NCBI GenBank assembly: GCA_002351705.1
Contig: DEHC01000048.1
Coordinates: forward strand, 1 to 31,170
Direction: 5' to 3'
DNA from: Gammaproteobacteria bacterium UBA2810
Lineage (GTDB): Bacteria > Pseudomonadota > Gammaproteobacteria > Enterobacterales > Succinivibrionaceae
DNA length: 31,170 nucleotides
Part shown: positions 6,950 to 15,366 of the stretch, piece after piece
Layout: each line of letters opens with the position of its first letter
Numbering within the stretch: position 1 is the first letter of the stretch
Position numbers and translations under genes: made by a program
The notes under the pieces: generated by a model
The model's database searches: none
What the model saw: only the letters and a program-made list of their open reading frames with translations
What the model was told of the DNA's origin: nothing

Positions 6950-8494
6950 ATGTCAGAATTGAAGCCGACCGGTGCAGAGTATCTGCGCAAGATCCTGCTT
7001 TCGCCGGTTTACGATGTAGCGGTGGTAACGCCGCTGCAGAAGCTCGAGAAGCTTTCCGAGCGTTTCGACAACACCATCCTCCTCAAGAGGGAGGACCTGC
7101 AGCCTGTCCACTCCTTCAAGCTCCGCGGTGCCTACAACAAGATCGCGCAGCTTCCGAAGGAGGCGCAGCAGAAGGGAATCGTCGCAGCATCCGCAGGCAA
7201 CCATGCCCAGGGCTGCGCCCTTTCCGGAAAGAAACTAGGCGTGAAGGCTACCATCGTCATGCCGAAGTCCACCCCGGACATCAAGGTTGACGCGGTGAAG
7301 CGCTTCGGCGGCAACGCCGTGCTCTTCGGCAGCAGCTTCGACGAGGCCTATGCCGAGGCAAAGCGCCTCTCGAAGGAGGAGGGCCTCACCCTCGTCCCTC
7401 CCTATGATGATCCGGATGTCATCGCCGGACAGGGAACAATTTCCCGCGAGCTCCTCAACCAGGACACCAGGATCACCCACGTGTTCGTACAGGTCGGCGG
7501 CGGCGGGCTTGCGGCCGGCGTTGCGGTCTACCTCAAGCAGGTTCTCCCGAGCGTCAAGGTCATCGGCGTCGAGGCTGAGGGATCCGCCTGCCTCAAGGCG
7601 GCCTGGGAGACCGGAAGCCCCGTCACCCTTGACCGCGTCTCGCTCTTTGCGGACGGCGTCGCGGTAAAGCGCATCGGCGACGAGACCTTCAGGGTCCTCA
7701 AGCAGAACCTTGATGACGTCATCACCTGCTCGAACGACGAGATCTGCGCCGCAATCAAGGACATCTTCGATGACACCCGCGCCATTGCGGAGCCTGCAGG
7801 AGCCCTTTCCCTTGCCGGAATGAAGAAGTACATCAGCGAGCATGACATCCACAATGCCCGCATGGTCGCGATCCTCTCCGGCGCCAACCTCAACTTCCAC
7901 ACCCTGCGCTTCGTCTCGGAGCGCTGCGAGGTCGGCGAGAAGCGCGAGGGCATCCTGGCTGTCACCATCCCGGAGAAGAAGGGCGAGTTCCTCAAGTTCT
8001 GCAAGGTTCTCGGCAACCGCATGGTCACCGAGTTCAACTACCGCTATTCCGACACCGAGAAGGCCGAGATCTTCGTCAGCGTGCAGCTGCACGACGGCAC
8101 CCAGGAGCTCAACCGCATCATCGGCGAGCTGAAGTCCTCTGGCTATGACGTGTTCAACATGACCGACAACATTGTGGCGAAGAACCATATCCGCTACATG
8201 ATCGGCGGCCATGCGCCCGCCTCGGTTAAGAACGAGAGGCTCTACAGCTTCGAGTTCCCGGAGAGGCAGGGAGCGCTCCTCGACTTCCTCAACAAGGTCG
8301 GCACCACCTTCAACGTCTCGATGTTCCATTACAGGAACCACGGCGCCGAGTACGGCCGCGTTCTCTGCGCCATGCAGGTTGAGGAGAGCCAGCTTGACCT
8401 CTTCCAGAAGCACCTGAAGGAGCTCGGCTATCTCTGGTTCGACGAGACCGACAACCCCTGCTACAGGATGTTCCTCGCCCCTAACGCCCAGTAA
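6950..8494 (+). CDS. ilvA: Biosynthetic threonine deaminase
   Basis: Threonine ammonia-lyase, 514 residues (E. coli IlvA 514), committing threonine to isoleucine synthesis. The PLP lysine is in PVHSFKLRGAYNK (Lys57), the glycine loop is VQVGGGGLAAG, and two C-terminal ACT-like regulatory modules cover about residues 335-510. Their presence marks the allosterically controlled biosynthetic enzyme and not the short catabolic TdcB. The ATG at 6950 has AGGAG about 9 nt upstream. It lies 45 nt after ilvD and is followed by a strong terminator, so it ends the operon. Confidence 0.95.
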   Translation: MSELKPTGAEYLRKILLSPVYDVAVVTPLQKLEKLSERFDNTILLKREDLQPVHSFKLRGAYNKIAQLPKEAQQKGIVAASAGNHAQGCALSGKKLGVKATIVMPKSTPDIKVDAVKRFGGNAVLFGSSFDEAYAEAKRLSKEEGLTLVPPYDDPDVIAGQGTISRELLNQDTRITHVFVQVGGGGLAAGVAVYLKQVLPSVKVIGVEAEGSACLKAAWETGSPVTLDRVSLFADGVAVKRIGDETFRVLKQNLDDVITCSNDEICAAIKDIFDDTRAIAEPAGALSLAGMKKYISEHDIHNARMVAILSGANLNFHTLRFVSERCEVGEKREGILAVTIPEKKGEFLKFCKVLGNRMVTEFNYRYSDTEKAEIFVSVQLHDGTQELNRIIGELKSSGYDVFNMTDNIVAKNHIRYMIGGHAPASVKNERLYSFEFPERQGALLDFLNKVGTTFNVSMFHYRNHGAEYGRVLCAMQVEESQLDLFQKHLKELGYLWFDETDNPCYRMFLAPNAQ

Positions 8495-8520
8495 GAGGCC
8501 GGAATTCATCATTGAAACGA

Positions 8521-8549
8521 GGCCGGACGGCGCTGCCGCCCGGCCTTTT
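8521..8549 (+). terminator. ilvEDA terminator
   Basis: A long GC hairpin (arms GGCCGGaCGGC and GCCGcCCGGCC around a short loop, 8521-8545) followed by TTTT. It begins 26 nt after the ilvA stop. Confidence 0.88.
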
Positions 8550-8657
8550 CGCATCCGGGCCGCCTGCAAGGTGGCTTTCCCCGTAAAATCATCACATGCA
8601 TGCCCTTTCCTTTCCGGATTGTTAACCGTGCACTGCCGGAAAGGCATTTCTCTGTCG

Positions 8658-8696
8658 TATAATCTAGAAAAATACTGTCTCCCGGCTCTCCGGGAG
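8658..8696 (+). promoter_or_regulatory. Candidate hemX promoter and leader hairpin
   Basis: TATAAT at 8658-8663 is a perfect minus-10, though the minus-35 region is poor. The expected start near 8670 leaves a leader of about 100 nt, which contains the hairpin CTCCCGG-CTCT-CCGGGAG (8679-8696). The hairpin lacks a U-run, so it is more likely a structural leader element than a terminator. Confidence 0.45.
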
Positions 8697-8771
8697 CATG
8701 CGGTTCAACCAGCCGGGGATCTCCCGGCGCAGCCAGTGGAGGCCGGCTCTTTCCATGCCGGTAGTTTGCTC

Positions 8772-10289
8772 ATGACCAGCAGTAAGAAGAAAAACACCGC
8801 AGAGGCAGGTGCCGGCATCCAGCAGCCTGCTGACAATGCCGGAGCCCGGAACGGGGCGGAGAATCCGGCAGGAAGCAGCATACCGGAACAGAAAGCCGCT
8901 GCGCCCGAGGCAAAAGGGCCTGAGGCAAAGGCATCCGGGGAAAAGCCGGAGGATGTGAAGGGCGGCGCTGAGGCGAAGCCCGCTGGGGAGCCGGAGAAGA
9001 CCGCCGCCGGCGGGAAAGAGCCTTCTTCTGCTGGCAGCAAGGGGCCTGAGACGGCTGCGCCCGGAGAGGAGAAGGCTGAAGGCGGTGATCAGGAGAAAGA
9101 GCCATCAGTGAAGGAGCCGCAGCCCTTCGGATCCATCGGTCTCCGCGACGATCCTCCTGCCCCGAGAAGAACAAGCAGCACCGGCGTGATTGCCCTCATT
9201 TCGACTGCAGTGATGAGCTGTCTTATCGGCGGTGCCGTCTTTTACGGCCTGCAGATGCAGGGCATGATCATCGAGCAGGATGCGAAGATCAACAACCTCT
9301 ACGGCATCATTGACCGCTCGTCCGCTGACAGGATGGCACTTGACCGCGAGCTCTCCTCCTTCAAGAACAACGTGAGGAGCGTCAACCACGGTTTCAACCG
9401 CGTGAAGAAGGACATTGACGAGCAGAGAATGGCGGATGAGGCGCTCTCGAAGCGCATCACGGATCTCGAGAAGAGCATCGCCGCCGTCGGGAACCGTGAC
9501 AAGGTGAGCGAGGCACTCAGGAGCCAGATTGAGTACTGGGAGATCGCCGAGTCGGCGTTCCTCACGGACGCCGCGCAGAGAAAGCTGGTCCTCGATCATA
9601 ACCCTGATGCCGCGCTGACCCTCCTCAAGGGCGCGGCAGGCATCCTCCAGGGGCTTGGCGATTCGGGCACGCTTAACGCAAGGAAGGCGCTCGAGAGCGA
9701 CATCGCGAAGGTTGCCGCCATGAAGAAGGTAGATCCCTCCGGCATCGTCATGAGGCTCGGCACGCTCATCGACATGACCGGATCGCTCGAGCTGCAGGGC
9801 TTTGAGGGGAACAGGCCTGACGTGATTGACGGCGCGGACTCCGAGCCCTCGTCAGACATCTCCGAATGGCGCGAGAACCTCTCGAAATCATGGGACAAGT
9901 TCCTCCGGAACTTCGTTGTGGTCCGCTACCGCGCCCCCGGCAGGGAATACCGTCTCTCCCCTAACGGCGAGACAGTCGTACGCGAGAACCTCAAGTCGCT
10001 GCTCCTCTCCGCGAGCCTTGCCGTATCGCGCGAGATGGACGGCGAGTTCAGGAAGAGCCTTGAGAGGATCGGCTCGCTCCTCGATGAGTACTTCGATAAG
10101 GACGGTGCTCATGTGAAGGAGTTCCGCGCGGCGCTTGACGAGATCAGGCAGACAGGCGACATCACCTTCAGCCCCGAGGATCTCGAGAGCCAGAATGTCC
10201 TCAGGAAGCTTGTGACCGCGCAGCGCCTCAACGTCAGCGGGCTCGCCGCTGAGACCGGCAGCGCCGGCAAGACAGACGGAGGCAGATAA
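8772..10289 (+). CDS. hemX: HemX-like membrane protein
   Basis: A HemX family protein, here 505 residues, longer than the E. coli protein (about 390) because of an extended tail. From ATG 8772 (the open frame runs further up, but upstream residues have no HemX character) residues 1-135 are a low-complexity Ala/Glu/Pro/Lys-rich cytoplasmic region. Residues about 138-160 are one transmembrane helix, followed by a coiled coil (about 165-250) and a conserved globular part. It was once annotated as uroporphyrinogen methylase, but the family has no methylase fold; it is thought to act in late heme-pathway organisation. hemY follows after 2 nt. hemC and hemD are not next to it. Confidence 0.85.
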   Translation: MTSSKKKNTAEAGAGIQQPADNAGARNGAENPAGSSIPEQKAAAPEAKGPEAKASGEKPEDVKGGAEAKPAGEPEKTAAGGKEPSSAGSKGPETAAPGEEKAEGGDQEKEPSVKEPQPFGSIGLRDDPPAPRRTSSTGVIALISTAVMSCLIGGAVFYGLQMQGMIIEQDAKINNLYGIIDRSSADRMALDRELSSFKNNVRSVNHGFNRVKKDIDEQRMADEALSKRITDLEKSIAAVGNRDKVSEALRSQIEYWEIAESAFLTDAAQRKLVLDHNPDAALTLLKGAAGILQGLGDSGTLNARKALESDIAKVAAMKKVDPSGIVMRLGTLIDMTGSLELQGFEGNRPDVIDGADSEPSSDISEWRENLSKSWDKFLRNFVVVRYRAPGREYRLSPNGETVVRENLKSLLLSASLAVSREMDGEFRKSLERIGSLLDEYFDKDGAHVKEFRAALDEIRQTGDITFSPEDLESQNVLRKLVTAQRLNVSGLAAETGSAGKTDGGR

Positions 10290-10291
10290 TC

Positions 10292-11458
10292 ATGCTGAGG
10301 CTGGTTCTGATTCTTGCCGTAATGATTGTGGCGATGGCATTCGCGCCGGCTTTTGTCGGCGAGCAGGGATTCGTTTCCATCGGGATCGGATCCTATGTCA
10401 TCGAGACCTCGGTCTATACGGCCCTGATCATCATCTTCCTGTTCTACATCCTGCTCTTCATCCTCGAAAGGCTTCTCCGGGGCATCTTCGGCATTCCGGG
10501 AGCGCTCAGGAGATGGCGTGCACGACGCGCGCAGAAGAGCATACAGCAGGGCGCTGTGGATCTCCTTGAGGGCAGATACGGCCAGGCTGACAGGAACCTT
10601 GTCAGCCGCGTCTCCGAGGAGAACCGCTCTGTCGTGAGCTACATCCTCGCAGCGCAGTCCGCTGCCCGCGAAGGCAATACCGTGCAGGCCAGGAAATACC
10701 TTAAGAGCGCCGTGGAGCTCAATCCTGATGCCGAGCTTGCCTGCGGCATGATGGAGAGCGACATCCTGCTCGACAAGGGGCTCTGGGAGGACTGCGGCCG
10801 GGTGCTCGGCTCGCTTGAGGGCAGGTACGGCAGCGAGCCGGTCTTCCTCCTCAGGAAGTCGGTGCTCGCCGAGAAGCTCAATGACGCAGGCACGATGCTG
10901 AACCTGCTGCCGGTCCTGAGGTCGAAGAAGGTATTCCCGGAGCAGAAGCTCCATGAGATCACCATCCTTGCCTCCGGGCTCAGCCTTGAGACCATCGGGG
11001 AGGAGAAGAAGGTCTGGTCGCTCATGAAGTCGCTGCCGCGCGCCGAGAGGTCCGAGCCGGACGTCATCGCTCTCTTTGCCGGAAGGTTCGTGAAGCTCGG
11101 CTGCCTCGAGCAGGCTGACAGCCTTATCGTGGGCGGCCTCAAGAAGGAGAAGGGCAGCGAGAGGTACCTGAAGCTTGCAGAGGAGGTGTTCCGCCTCCGC
11201 GCGGCTCTTCCCGGAACCCTGAAGCGCCTCAGAAAGGACTTTCCCGAGTCAGAGAGCGTTCCTGCCGAGGTTCTTAAGGCCGAGGGAGCCATCCTTGAGG
11301 CATCAGGCGAGCGCGATGACGCCAGGGTCATCTACGAGCGGATCCTGAAGAACGGACAGGATCACGCGGTCGGCCTGAGGCTTGCCGCCATCCTCGAGAA
11401 CCAGAGGCTCTTCGAGAAGGCCGTGACGCTCTACCGGAGCGGGCAGGCGAAGAGCTGA
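10292..11458 (+). CDS. hemY: HemY-like TPR membrane protein
   Basis: A HemY_N/TPR protein of 388 residues (E. coli HemY 398). Two N-terminal membrane segments (about 3-24 and 40-62) bracket a short loop. They are followed by the basic stretch RRWRARRAQKS and TPR-like repeats from about residue 95 to the end (for example AAQSAAREGNTVQARKYL and GERDDARVIYERIL). In gammaproteobacteria it is associated with heme synthesis at the inner membrane; it is not the Gram-positive protoporphyrinogen oxidase of the same name. It is coupled to hemX by a 2-nt gap and followed by a terminator. Confidence 0.87.
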   Translation: MLRLVLILAVMIVAMAFAPAFVGEQGFVSIGIGSYVIETSVYTALIIIFLFYILLFILERLLRGIFGIPGALRRWRARRAQKSIQQGAVDLLEGRYGQADRNLVSRVSEENRSVVSYILAAQSAAREGNTVQARKYLKSAVELNPDAELACGMMESDILLDKGLWEDCGRVLGSLEGRYGSEPVFLLRKSVLAEKLNDAGTMLNLLPVLRSKKVFPEQKLHEITILASGLSLETIGEEKKVWSLMKSLPRAERSEPDVIALFAGRFVKLGCLEQADSLIVGGLKKEKGSERYLKLAEEVFRLRAALPGTLKRLRKDFPESESVPAEVLKAEGAILEASGERDDARVIYERILKNGQDHAVGLRLAAILENQRLFEKAVTLYRSGQAKS

Positions 11459-11477
11459 GACTGAGCCTTTACGTGCT

Positions 11478-11507
11478 GGCCGGGATTGTTCCCGGCCTTT
11501 ATTTTTT
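11478..11507 (+). terminator. hemXY terminator
   Basis: GGCCGGGA-TTGT-TCCCGGCC (11478-11497) followed by TTTATTTTTT, a textbook intrinsic terminator 20 nt after the hemY stop. Confidence 0.92.
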
Positions 11508-11622
11508 ATGCGGAGGCATCCGTCAGCATGCAGCAGGGCGGTGATGGCTGCCGTTGCGTGTATGATGTCAGTACAGGGGTAAGGAGCGCGGTGCCTGTGC
11601 ACCGCCGCCGGGAGGAACGGCA

Positions 11623-12246
11623 ATGCTGCATAAAGTCAGGGTAACGGTTCTTGAGAGGATGCTCAACGCGGATCTGCAGAGGAAATACTGCGCGGATCCG
11701 GAGTCCGGCAAATGCCCCTGCTGCCATGAGGGCGATGAGTTCATCTTTGAGCGCTGCGGTGATCGCGATGACTTCTGGCACTGCGGCGCGGGGACTCTCG
11801 TCCGCACTGATGTGAAGAGCGGTCAGTCAGAGAGAATGGCAGGGGGCTTCGGCGGGGTGACGCACGCAGGAAGCAAAGGAGTTCCGTTCTGCTCAGAGGC
11901 CTGGGATGCGGTAAGCCGCTACATCTACACTGCTCTCCAGGGCGGGAGCATCATGCATGGCTGGATGAGGGATGAGCGCGTGATGATCGCCTGCTGCAAT
12001 GATGGGACAAGGCCTGTGATATTCAGAATCGAGAGGCTCGACTGCCGGGCGCTCTATATTGAGGGCATCAGGTGCGACGGCTGCCGGGAGCGCGTGAGAA
12101 AGGCGCTGATGGCTGTCCCCGGCGTAACTGACGTGAAGTTCCGGCCGGAGTTCACTGAGGCGTACCTTGACCGTGAGGTGCCTGACGAGGCCCTGAGGCA
12201 GGCCGCCGAAGGGGCTGGCGGGTATAAGGTTGCAAGGATTGACTGA
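11623..12246 (+). CDS. TIGR04076-type protein fused to a heavy-metal-associated (HMA) domain
   Basis: A 207-residue two-part protein. Residues 1-140 match the TIGR04076 pattern as I know it: KVRVTVLER start, CPCCHEGDEFIF, FCSEAWDAVSRYIY and GWM-R-ERVMIACCNDGTRPVIFRIER. Residues about 145-205 look like a ferredoxin-fold HMA domain with a GIRCDGCRERVRKAL metal loop (Cys-x-x-Cys in place of the classic GMTCxxC) and AVPGVTDVKF. TIGR04076 proteins are short, cysteine-rich and uncharacterised; the fusion hints at metal or thiol chemistry. The ATG has GGAGG 8 nt upstream. The GNAT gene starts 1 nt after the stop, so the two are one transcription unit. Confidence 0.72.
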   Translation: MLHKVRVTVLERMLNADLQRKYCADPESGKCPCCHEGDEFIFERCGDRDDFWHCGAGTLVRTDVKSGQSERMAGGFGGVTHAGSKGVPFCSEAWDAVSRYIYTALQGGSIMHGWMRDERVMIACCNDGTRPVIFRIERLDCRALYIEGIRCDGCRERVRKALMAVPGVTDVKFRPEFTEAYLDREVPDEALRQAAEGAGGYKVARID

Positions 12247-12247
12247 G

Positions 12248-12745
12248 ATGGCGGAGACAGAGCTGAGAATAAGGACTGCGTCCATGGCTGATCTTGAGAG
12301 AGTTGCGGAGATTGAGTCGCTCTGCTTCCCTCCCGCGGAGGGCGCCTCCAGAGAGAGCCTCGCGGCGAGGCTCAGGGTTTATCCGGATCATTTCTGGGTC
12401 CTCGAGGACGGCGGCACAATCGTCGGGTTCGTCAACGGGCTCGCGACCGATGAGCCGCACCTCCGGGATGAGATGTATGACGATGCCTCCATGCACGATG
12501 AAAAGGGCGCCTGGCAGATGATCTTCGGCGTCGACACCGTGCCGGAGTGCCGGAGAAGAGGCTTTGCAGCCATGCTCATCCGGCACGTCATCGCCGCGGC
12601 GCGCGGGCAGGGCAGGAAAGGCCTGGTGCTCACCTGCAAGGATCGCCTGGTTCACTACTACGCGAAGTTCGGCTTCACGGATGAGGGCATCTCGGGGTCC
12701 ACGCATGGCAATGTGCAGTGGCACGAGATGAGGCTTTCCTTCTGA
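12248..12745 (+). CDS. GNAT N-acetyltransferase, arylalkylamine (AANAT)-like
   Basis: A single-domain GNAT of about 165 residues starting at ATG 12248, one base after the preceding stop; a TTG at 12230 inside the upstream gene is an unlikely alternative. It has the N-terminal IRTASMADLERVAEIE strand-helix, the acetyl-CoA loop VPECRRRGFAAMLIRH (the R/Q-x-x-G-x-A signature), and the C-terminal DRLVHYYAKFGFTDEG motif. The overall pattern resembles the arylalkylamine N-acetyltransferase branch, so an amine substrate is plausible. Coupling to the TIGR04076-HMA gene is by position only. Confidence 0.82.
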   Translation: MAETELRIRTASMADLERVAEIESLCFPPAEGASRESLAARLRVYPDHFWVLEDGGTIVGFVNGLATDEPHLRDEMYDDASMHDEKGAWQMIFGVDTVPECRRRGFAAMLIRHVIAAARGQGRKGLVLTCKDRLVHYYAKFGFTDEGISGSTHGNVQWHEMRLSF

Positions 12746-12758
12746 CGCCTGAGGCCTC

Positions 12759-13520
12759 TCAGCTGAGGTCGCCTGATGAGCGGAGAGCCGCAAGGGCTTC
12801 CCTGAGCTCAGCCTCGCGCCTGATGTACTTCCGGCAGTTTTCTCTGTCAGTGAAAAAGTCCTCAGCTGCGGCGTACGCCCGGCCGACTGCGGGATCGAGC
12901 TTCGCGAGCTCCTTCTTTTCATCGTCACTTAGGCGGTCCGCGAAAAACTCCATCCAGCGCTCAAGCTTTGTCATGCCGCTTACAGGCTTCCTCCCGGTCT
13001 TCGCGAACTTCGGGACCTCAAGAAAATGAATCCCCATTCCGTCACTCAGCTTCCTGCCGTCTGATTTTCTGCAGACGCTGAAGTCGGAACGCCAGTCTTC
13101 CTCGTCCAGAAGGCTGTACGAAAGGAGACTTACTGTGGCGACCGGATGAAGGTCATACTCCGGCTGCGCGCTGAGCATCATCGCGCAGCAGATAAGGGGC
13201 ATCTTTGTCGATTCCATAAAGTTCACAAGCTGCAGCTCGACGAAAATGTGCTCCTCATCGCCGAGCTCGCACCTTGCTGCAAAGCGTGAAAACTGATCCT
13301 TGTCGCTGTGAACGGGGAACTCTTCGGCAGGCATGAACGAGATGCCGGTGATGCTGTGCCCGAACTGATCCTCAAGCACGGCGCCCAGAAGCTCTGCCAT
13401 AAGATCCATGCGATCCTCACTGCCGAAAACATAGCCGAAGAGCTCGTCGTTCATCAGGCTGTACTGCTTTCTCCAGAGCTCTTCCTGAATTTCACTCTCA
13501 AGTTCCTTTCTGTCTGTCAT
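12759..13520 (-). CDS. Rpn/PD-(D/E)XK nuclease family protein
   Basis: A 253-residue protein of the Rpn (recombination-promoting nuclease, 'PD-(D/E)XK family transposase') type. I chose ATG 13520, which follows GGAAG, over a longer non-conserved N-terminus. The N-terminus NDELFGYVFGSEDRMDLMAELLGAVL is the usual family helix. The nuclease core reads QFSRFAARCELGDEEHIFVELQL. The E-x-Q pair is kept, but the expected first aspartate (R-[FL]-D-I/V) appears to be Ala, which could weaken or abolish cleavage. The C-terminus is charged. It converges with the GNAT gene and lies next to the repeat-rich island. Confidence 0.75.
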   Translation of the reverse strand: MTDRKELESEIQEELWRKQYSLMNDELFGYVFGSEDRMDLMAELLGAVLEDQFGHSITGISFMPAEEFPVHSDKDQFSRFAARCELGDEEHIFVELQLVNFMESTKMPLICCAMMLSAQPEYDLHPVATVSLLSYSLLDEEDWRSDFSVCRKSDGRKLSDGMGIHFLEVPKFAKTGRKPVSGMTKLERWMEFFADRLSDDEKKELAKLDPAVGRAYAAAEDFFTDRENCRKYIRREAELREALAALRSSGDLS

Positions 13521-13754
13521 TGTCTTTTCTTCCTTCTCAGTCAATGTCTCTGTAGTCTGATTTATCGTGTTTTCCAGTCTTTTTCCGCATGTCCGGGGCT
13601 TTAGTCCGGGACGCGGACAGCAGCCGCTGCGCACTGTTTTACTGGCGGGAGCGGAGCACCTGCTGTCTGCGGAAGGAATATTAGCCTGCCGGACGGTGCC
13701 GTTCAAATTTTGATGGCATTAAATATGTCATAGCAGGTCATATCATGAAAATTT

Positions 13755-13938
13755 GCCGTTCAGGCGGATGAAAACCTGCCGGATTGCCGGATAAAATCCG
13801 GCCGTTTAACCGAATGAACACAAGCCAAATAACCGAACGAAACCAAGCCATTTAACCGAATGAAAATGTGCCAAATAACCGAACGAAAATCAGCCATTTA
13901 ACCGAATGAAAACGTGCCAAATTACCGAATGATATATA
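13755..13938 (+). repeat. Iteron array 1: 23-bp tandem repeats before ATPase 1
   Basis: Six consecutive 23-bp units start at 13801, 13824, 13847, 13870, 13893 and 13916, each beginning GCC and containing AACCGAAYGA (the last has TTACCGAATGA). Two further degenerate units begin at 13755 and 13778 in the same register. Odd units read TTTAACCGAATGA and even units AAATAACCGAACGA, so the real unit may be a 46-bp pair. The last unit runs into the promoter of the ATPase gene at 13982. There are no spacers, so it is not CRISPR. An operator array bound by a regulator is the simplest reading. Confidence 0.9.
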
Positions 13939-13940
13939 AT
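13935..13940 (+). promoter_or_regulatory. Candidate minus-10 of ATPase 1
   Basis: TATAAT directly follows and partly overlaps the last 23-bp repeat unit; the minus-35 would lie within the repeat. Transcription near 13947 would give a leader of about 35 nt. No strong ribosome site precedes the ATG at 13982. Confidence 0.5.
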
Positions 13941-13981
13941 CACCTTATATAACAGCTGGAAACAGAGAAAATATACGGCTT

Positions 13982-15265
13982 ATGGATGATTACAGAAAGA
14001 GAGTTGCAGATAGGCTTTTAGCAAAAAAATTAAAAAGCGCCGGCGCTGTTCTGATAGAAGGACCCAAATGGTGCGGAAAGACCACGACAGCAGAGCAGAT
14101 GGCAGAAAGCATTCTGTATATGGATAATCCGGACAGGAGAGAGCAGAATCTCCGCATGGCAGAGATTAAGCCGTCAATACTGCTTTCAGGCGAAAAGCCG
14201 CGGCTGATCGACGAATGGCAGATTGCCCCTTCCCTCTGGGACAGCATCAGGTTCGCTGTGGATCACGGCGGCGGGGAGGGAAGCTTTATCCTGACCGGCT
14301 CCTCTGTTCCGGCAGGCCTTTCAAAGACCTGGCATTCAGGGACAGGCCGCTTTGCCAGGATCAGGATGAGGACGATGTCACTGTACGAATCAGGTGAGTC
14401 GAACGGGGAAGTCAGCATAAAGTCCCTGTTTGAGGATAATCCCGGGGAATCACTGGCATCTGCCAGCGCTATCGGCATTGAGTCTCTAGCATACCTGGTG
14501 TGCAGGGGAGGGTGGCCGCGCGCTGTCCTGAAGAGCGATATGGAGACTGCGCTTGATCAGGCTCTGAACTATTATGAATCAGTGGTGACGACTGATATAT
14601 CGAGGTCTGACGGAGTAAAGAGAAATGAGCAGAGAACAAGGGCTCTCATGCGCTCCTACGCCAGAAACCAGGGGACTCAGGCAAGCATCCGTGCGCTCAG
14701 GGCTGACATGGAAGCACATGATTCAGTAAGCATTGATGAAGATACTGTCAGTTCCTATATCAATGCGCTGAAGAGGATTTTTGTCATCGAGGATCTTCCT
14801 GCCTGGAAGCCCAGTCTCAGATCGAAAACCGTTATACGGACCTCTGATACGAGGTATTTCTCAGATCCTTCCATTGCGGCCCAGGCTCTGGGAATCGTTC
14901 CAAAAGACCTGATTTATGATCTGAATACATTCGGCCTGATGTTTGAGACCATGTGCATAAGGGACCTCAGGATATACGCGGATGCGCTCGGGGGAAGGCT
15001 GTATCACTACAGGGATAAATCCGGGCTTGAATGCGACGCTGTTCTGCACCTGAATAATGGTGATTACGGCCTCATAGAGATTAAGCTCTGCGGGGATACC
15101 TTGATTGAGCATGGGGCAAAAACCCTGAAGGAGCTTGCCGGCAGGATTGATACCGGCAGGATGCATGCTCCGTCGTTCCTGATGGTGCTGACAGGTACAG
15201 ACAGCTATGCCTACCAGAGAAAGGACGGGGTATATGTTGTTCCTCTGGGGTGTCTCAGAGACTGA
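13982..15265 (+). CDS. AAA ATPase with C-terminal DUF4143 domain (ATPase 1)
   Basis: A 427-residue ATPase of the AAA_14/DUF4143 family. The N-terminus MDDYRKRVADRLL leads to Walker A GPKWCGKTT (residues about 27-35) and a short Walker B PRLIDEWQIAPSLWD. A winged-helix-like middle (about 225-285, TRALMRSYARNQGTQASIRA) comes next. The C-terminal DUF4143 part has a PD-(D/E)XK-like pattern (SGLECDAVL then YGLIEIKL), so the D and E-x-K residues are kept. Family members are common accessory genes of unknown role. It is preceded by a 23-bp iteron array and is more AT-rich than its housekeeping neighbours, consistent with acquisition. It shares only family-level similarity with ATPase 2. Confidence 0.87.
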   Translation: MDDYRKRVADRLLAKKLKSAGAVLIEGPKWCGKTTTAEQMAESILYMDNPDRREQNLRMAEIKPSILLSGEKPRLIDEWQIAPSLWDSIRFAVDHGGGEGSFILTGSSVPAGLSKTWHSGTGRFARIRMRTMSLYESGESNGEVSIKSLFEDNPGESLASASAIGIESLAYLVCRGGWPRAVLKSDMETALDQALNYYESVVTTDISRSDGVKRNEQRTRALMRSYARNQGTQASIRALRADMEAHDSVSIDEDTVSSYINALKRIFVIEDLPAWKPSLRSKTVIRTSDTRYFSDPSIAAQALGIVPKDLIYDLNTFGLMFETMCIRDLRIYADALGGRLYHYRDKSGLECDAVLHLNNGDYGLIEIKLCGDTLIEHGAKTLKELAGRIDTGRMHAPSFLMVLTGTDSYAYQRKDGVYVVPLGCLRD

Positions 15266-15366
15266 CAGTGCGGTTTTTATATGCTGACGCTCCGGAATGG
15301 GCTTTATTTTTGTTCATCCGGATGCGGCAGCAGGAATGCGGTTTGGTTTATTACGGAAATGACTGA

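Noticed and set aside
7235..8647. Antisense frame of 470 codons over ilvA
   Set aside because: Same reason: a mirror of strong codon bias with no motif or ribosome site.
8571..8771. N-terminal extension of HemX
   Set aside because: The extra 67 codons span the candidate promoter and leader hairpin and show no conserved sequence.
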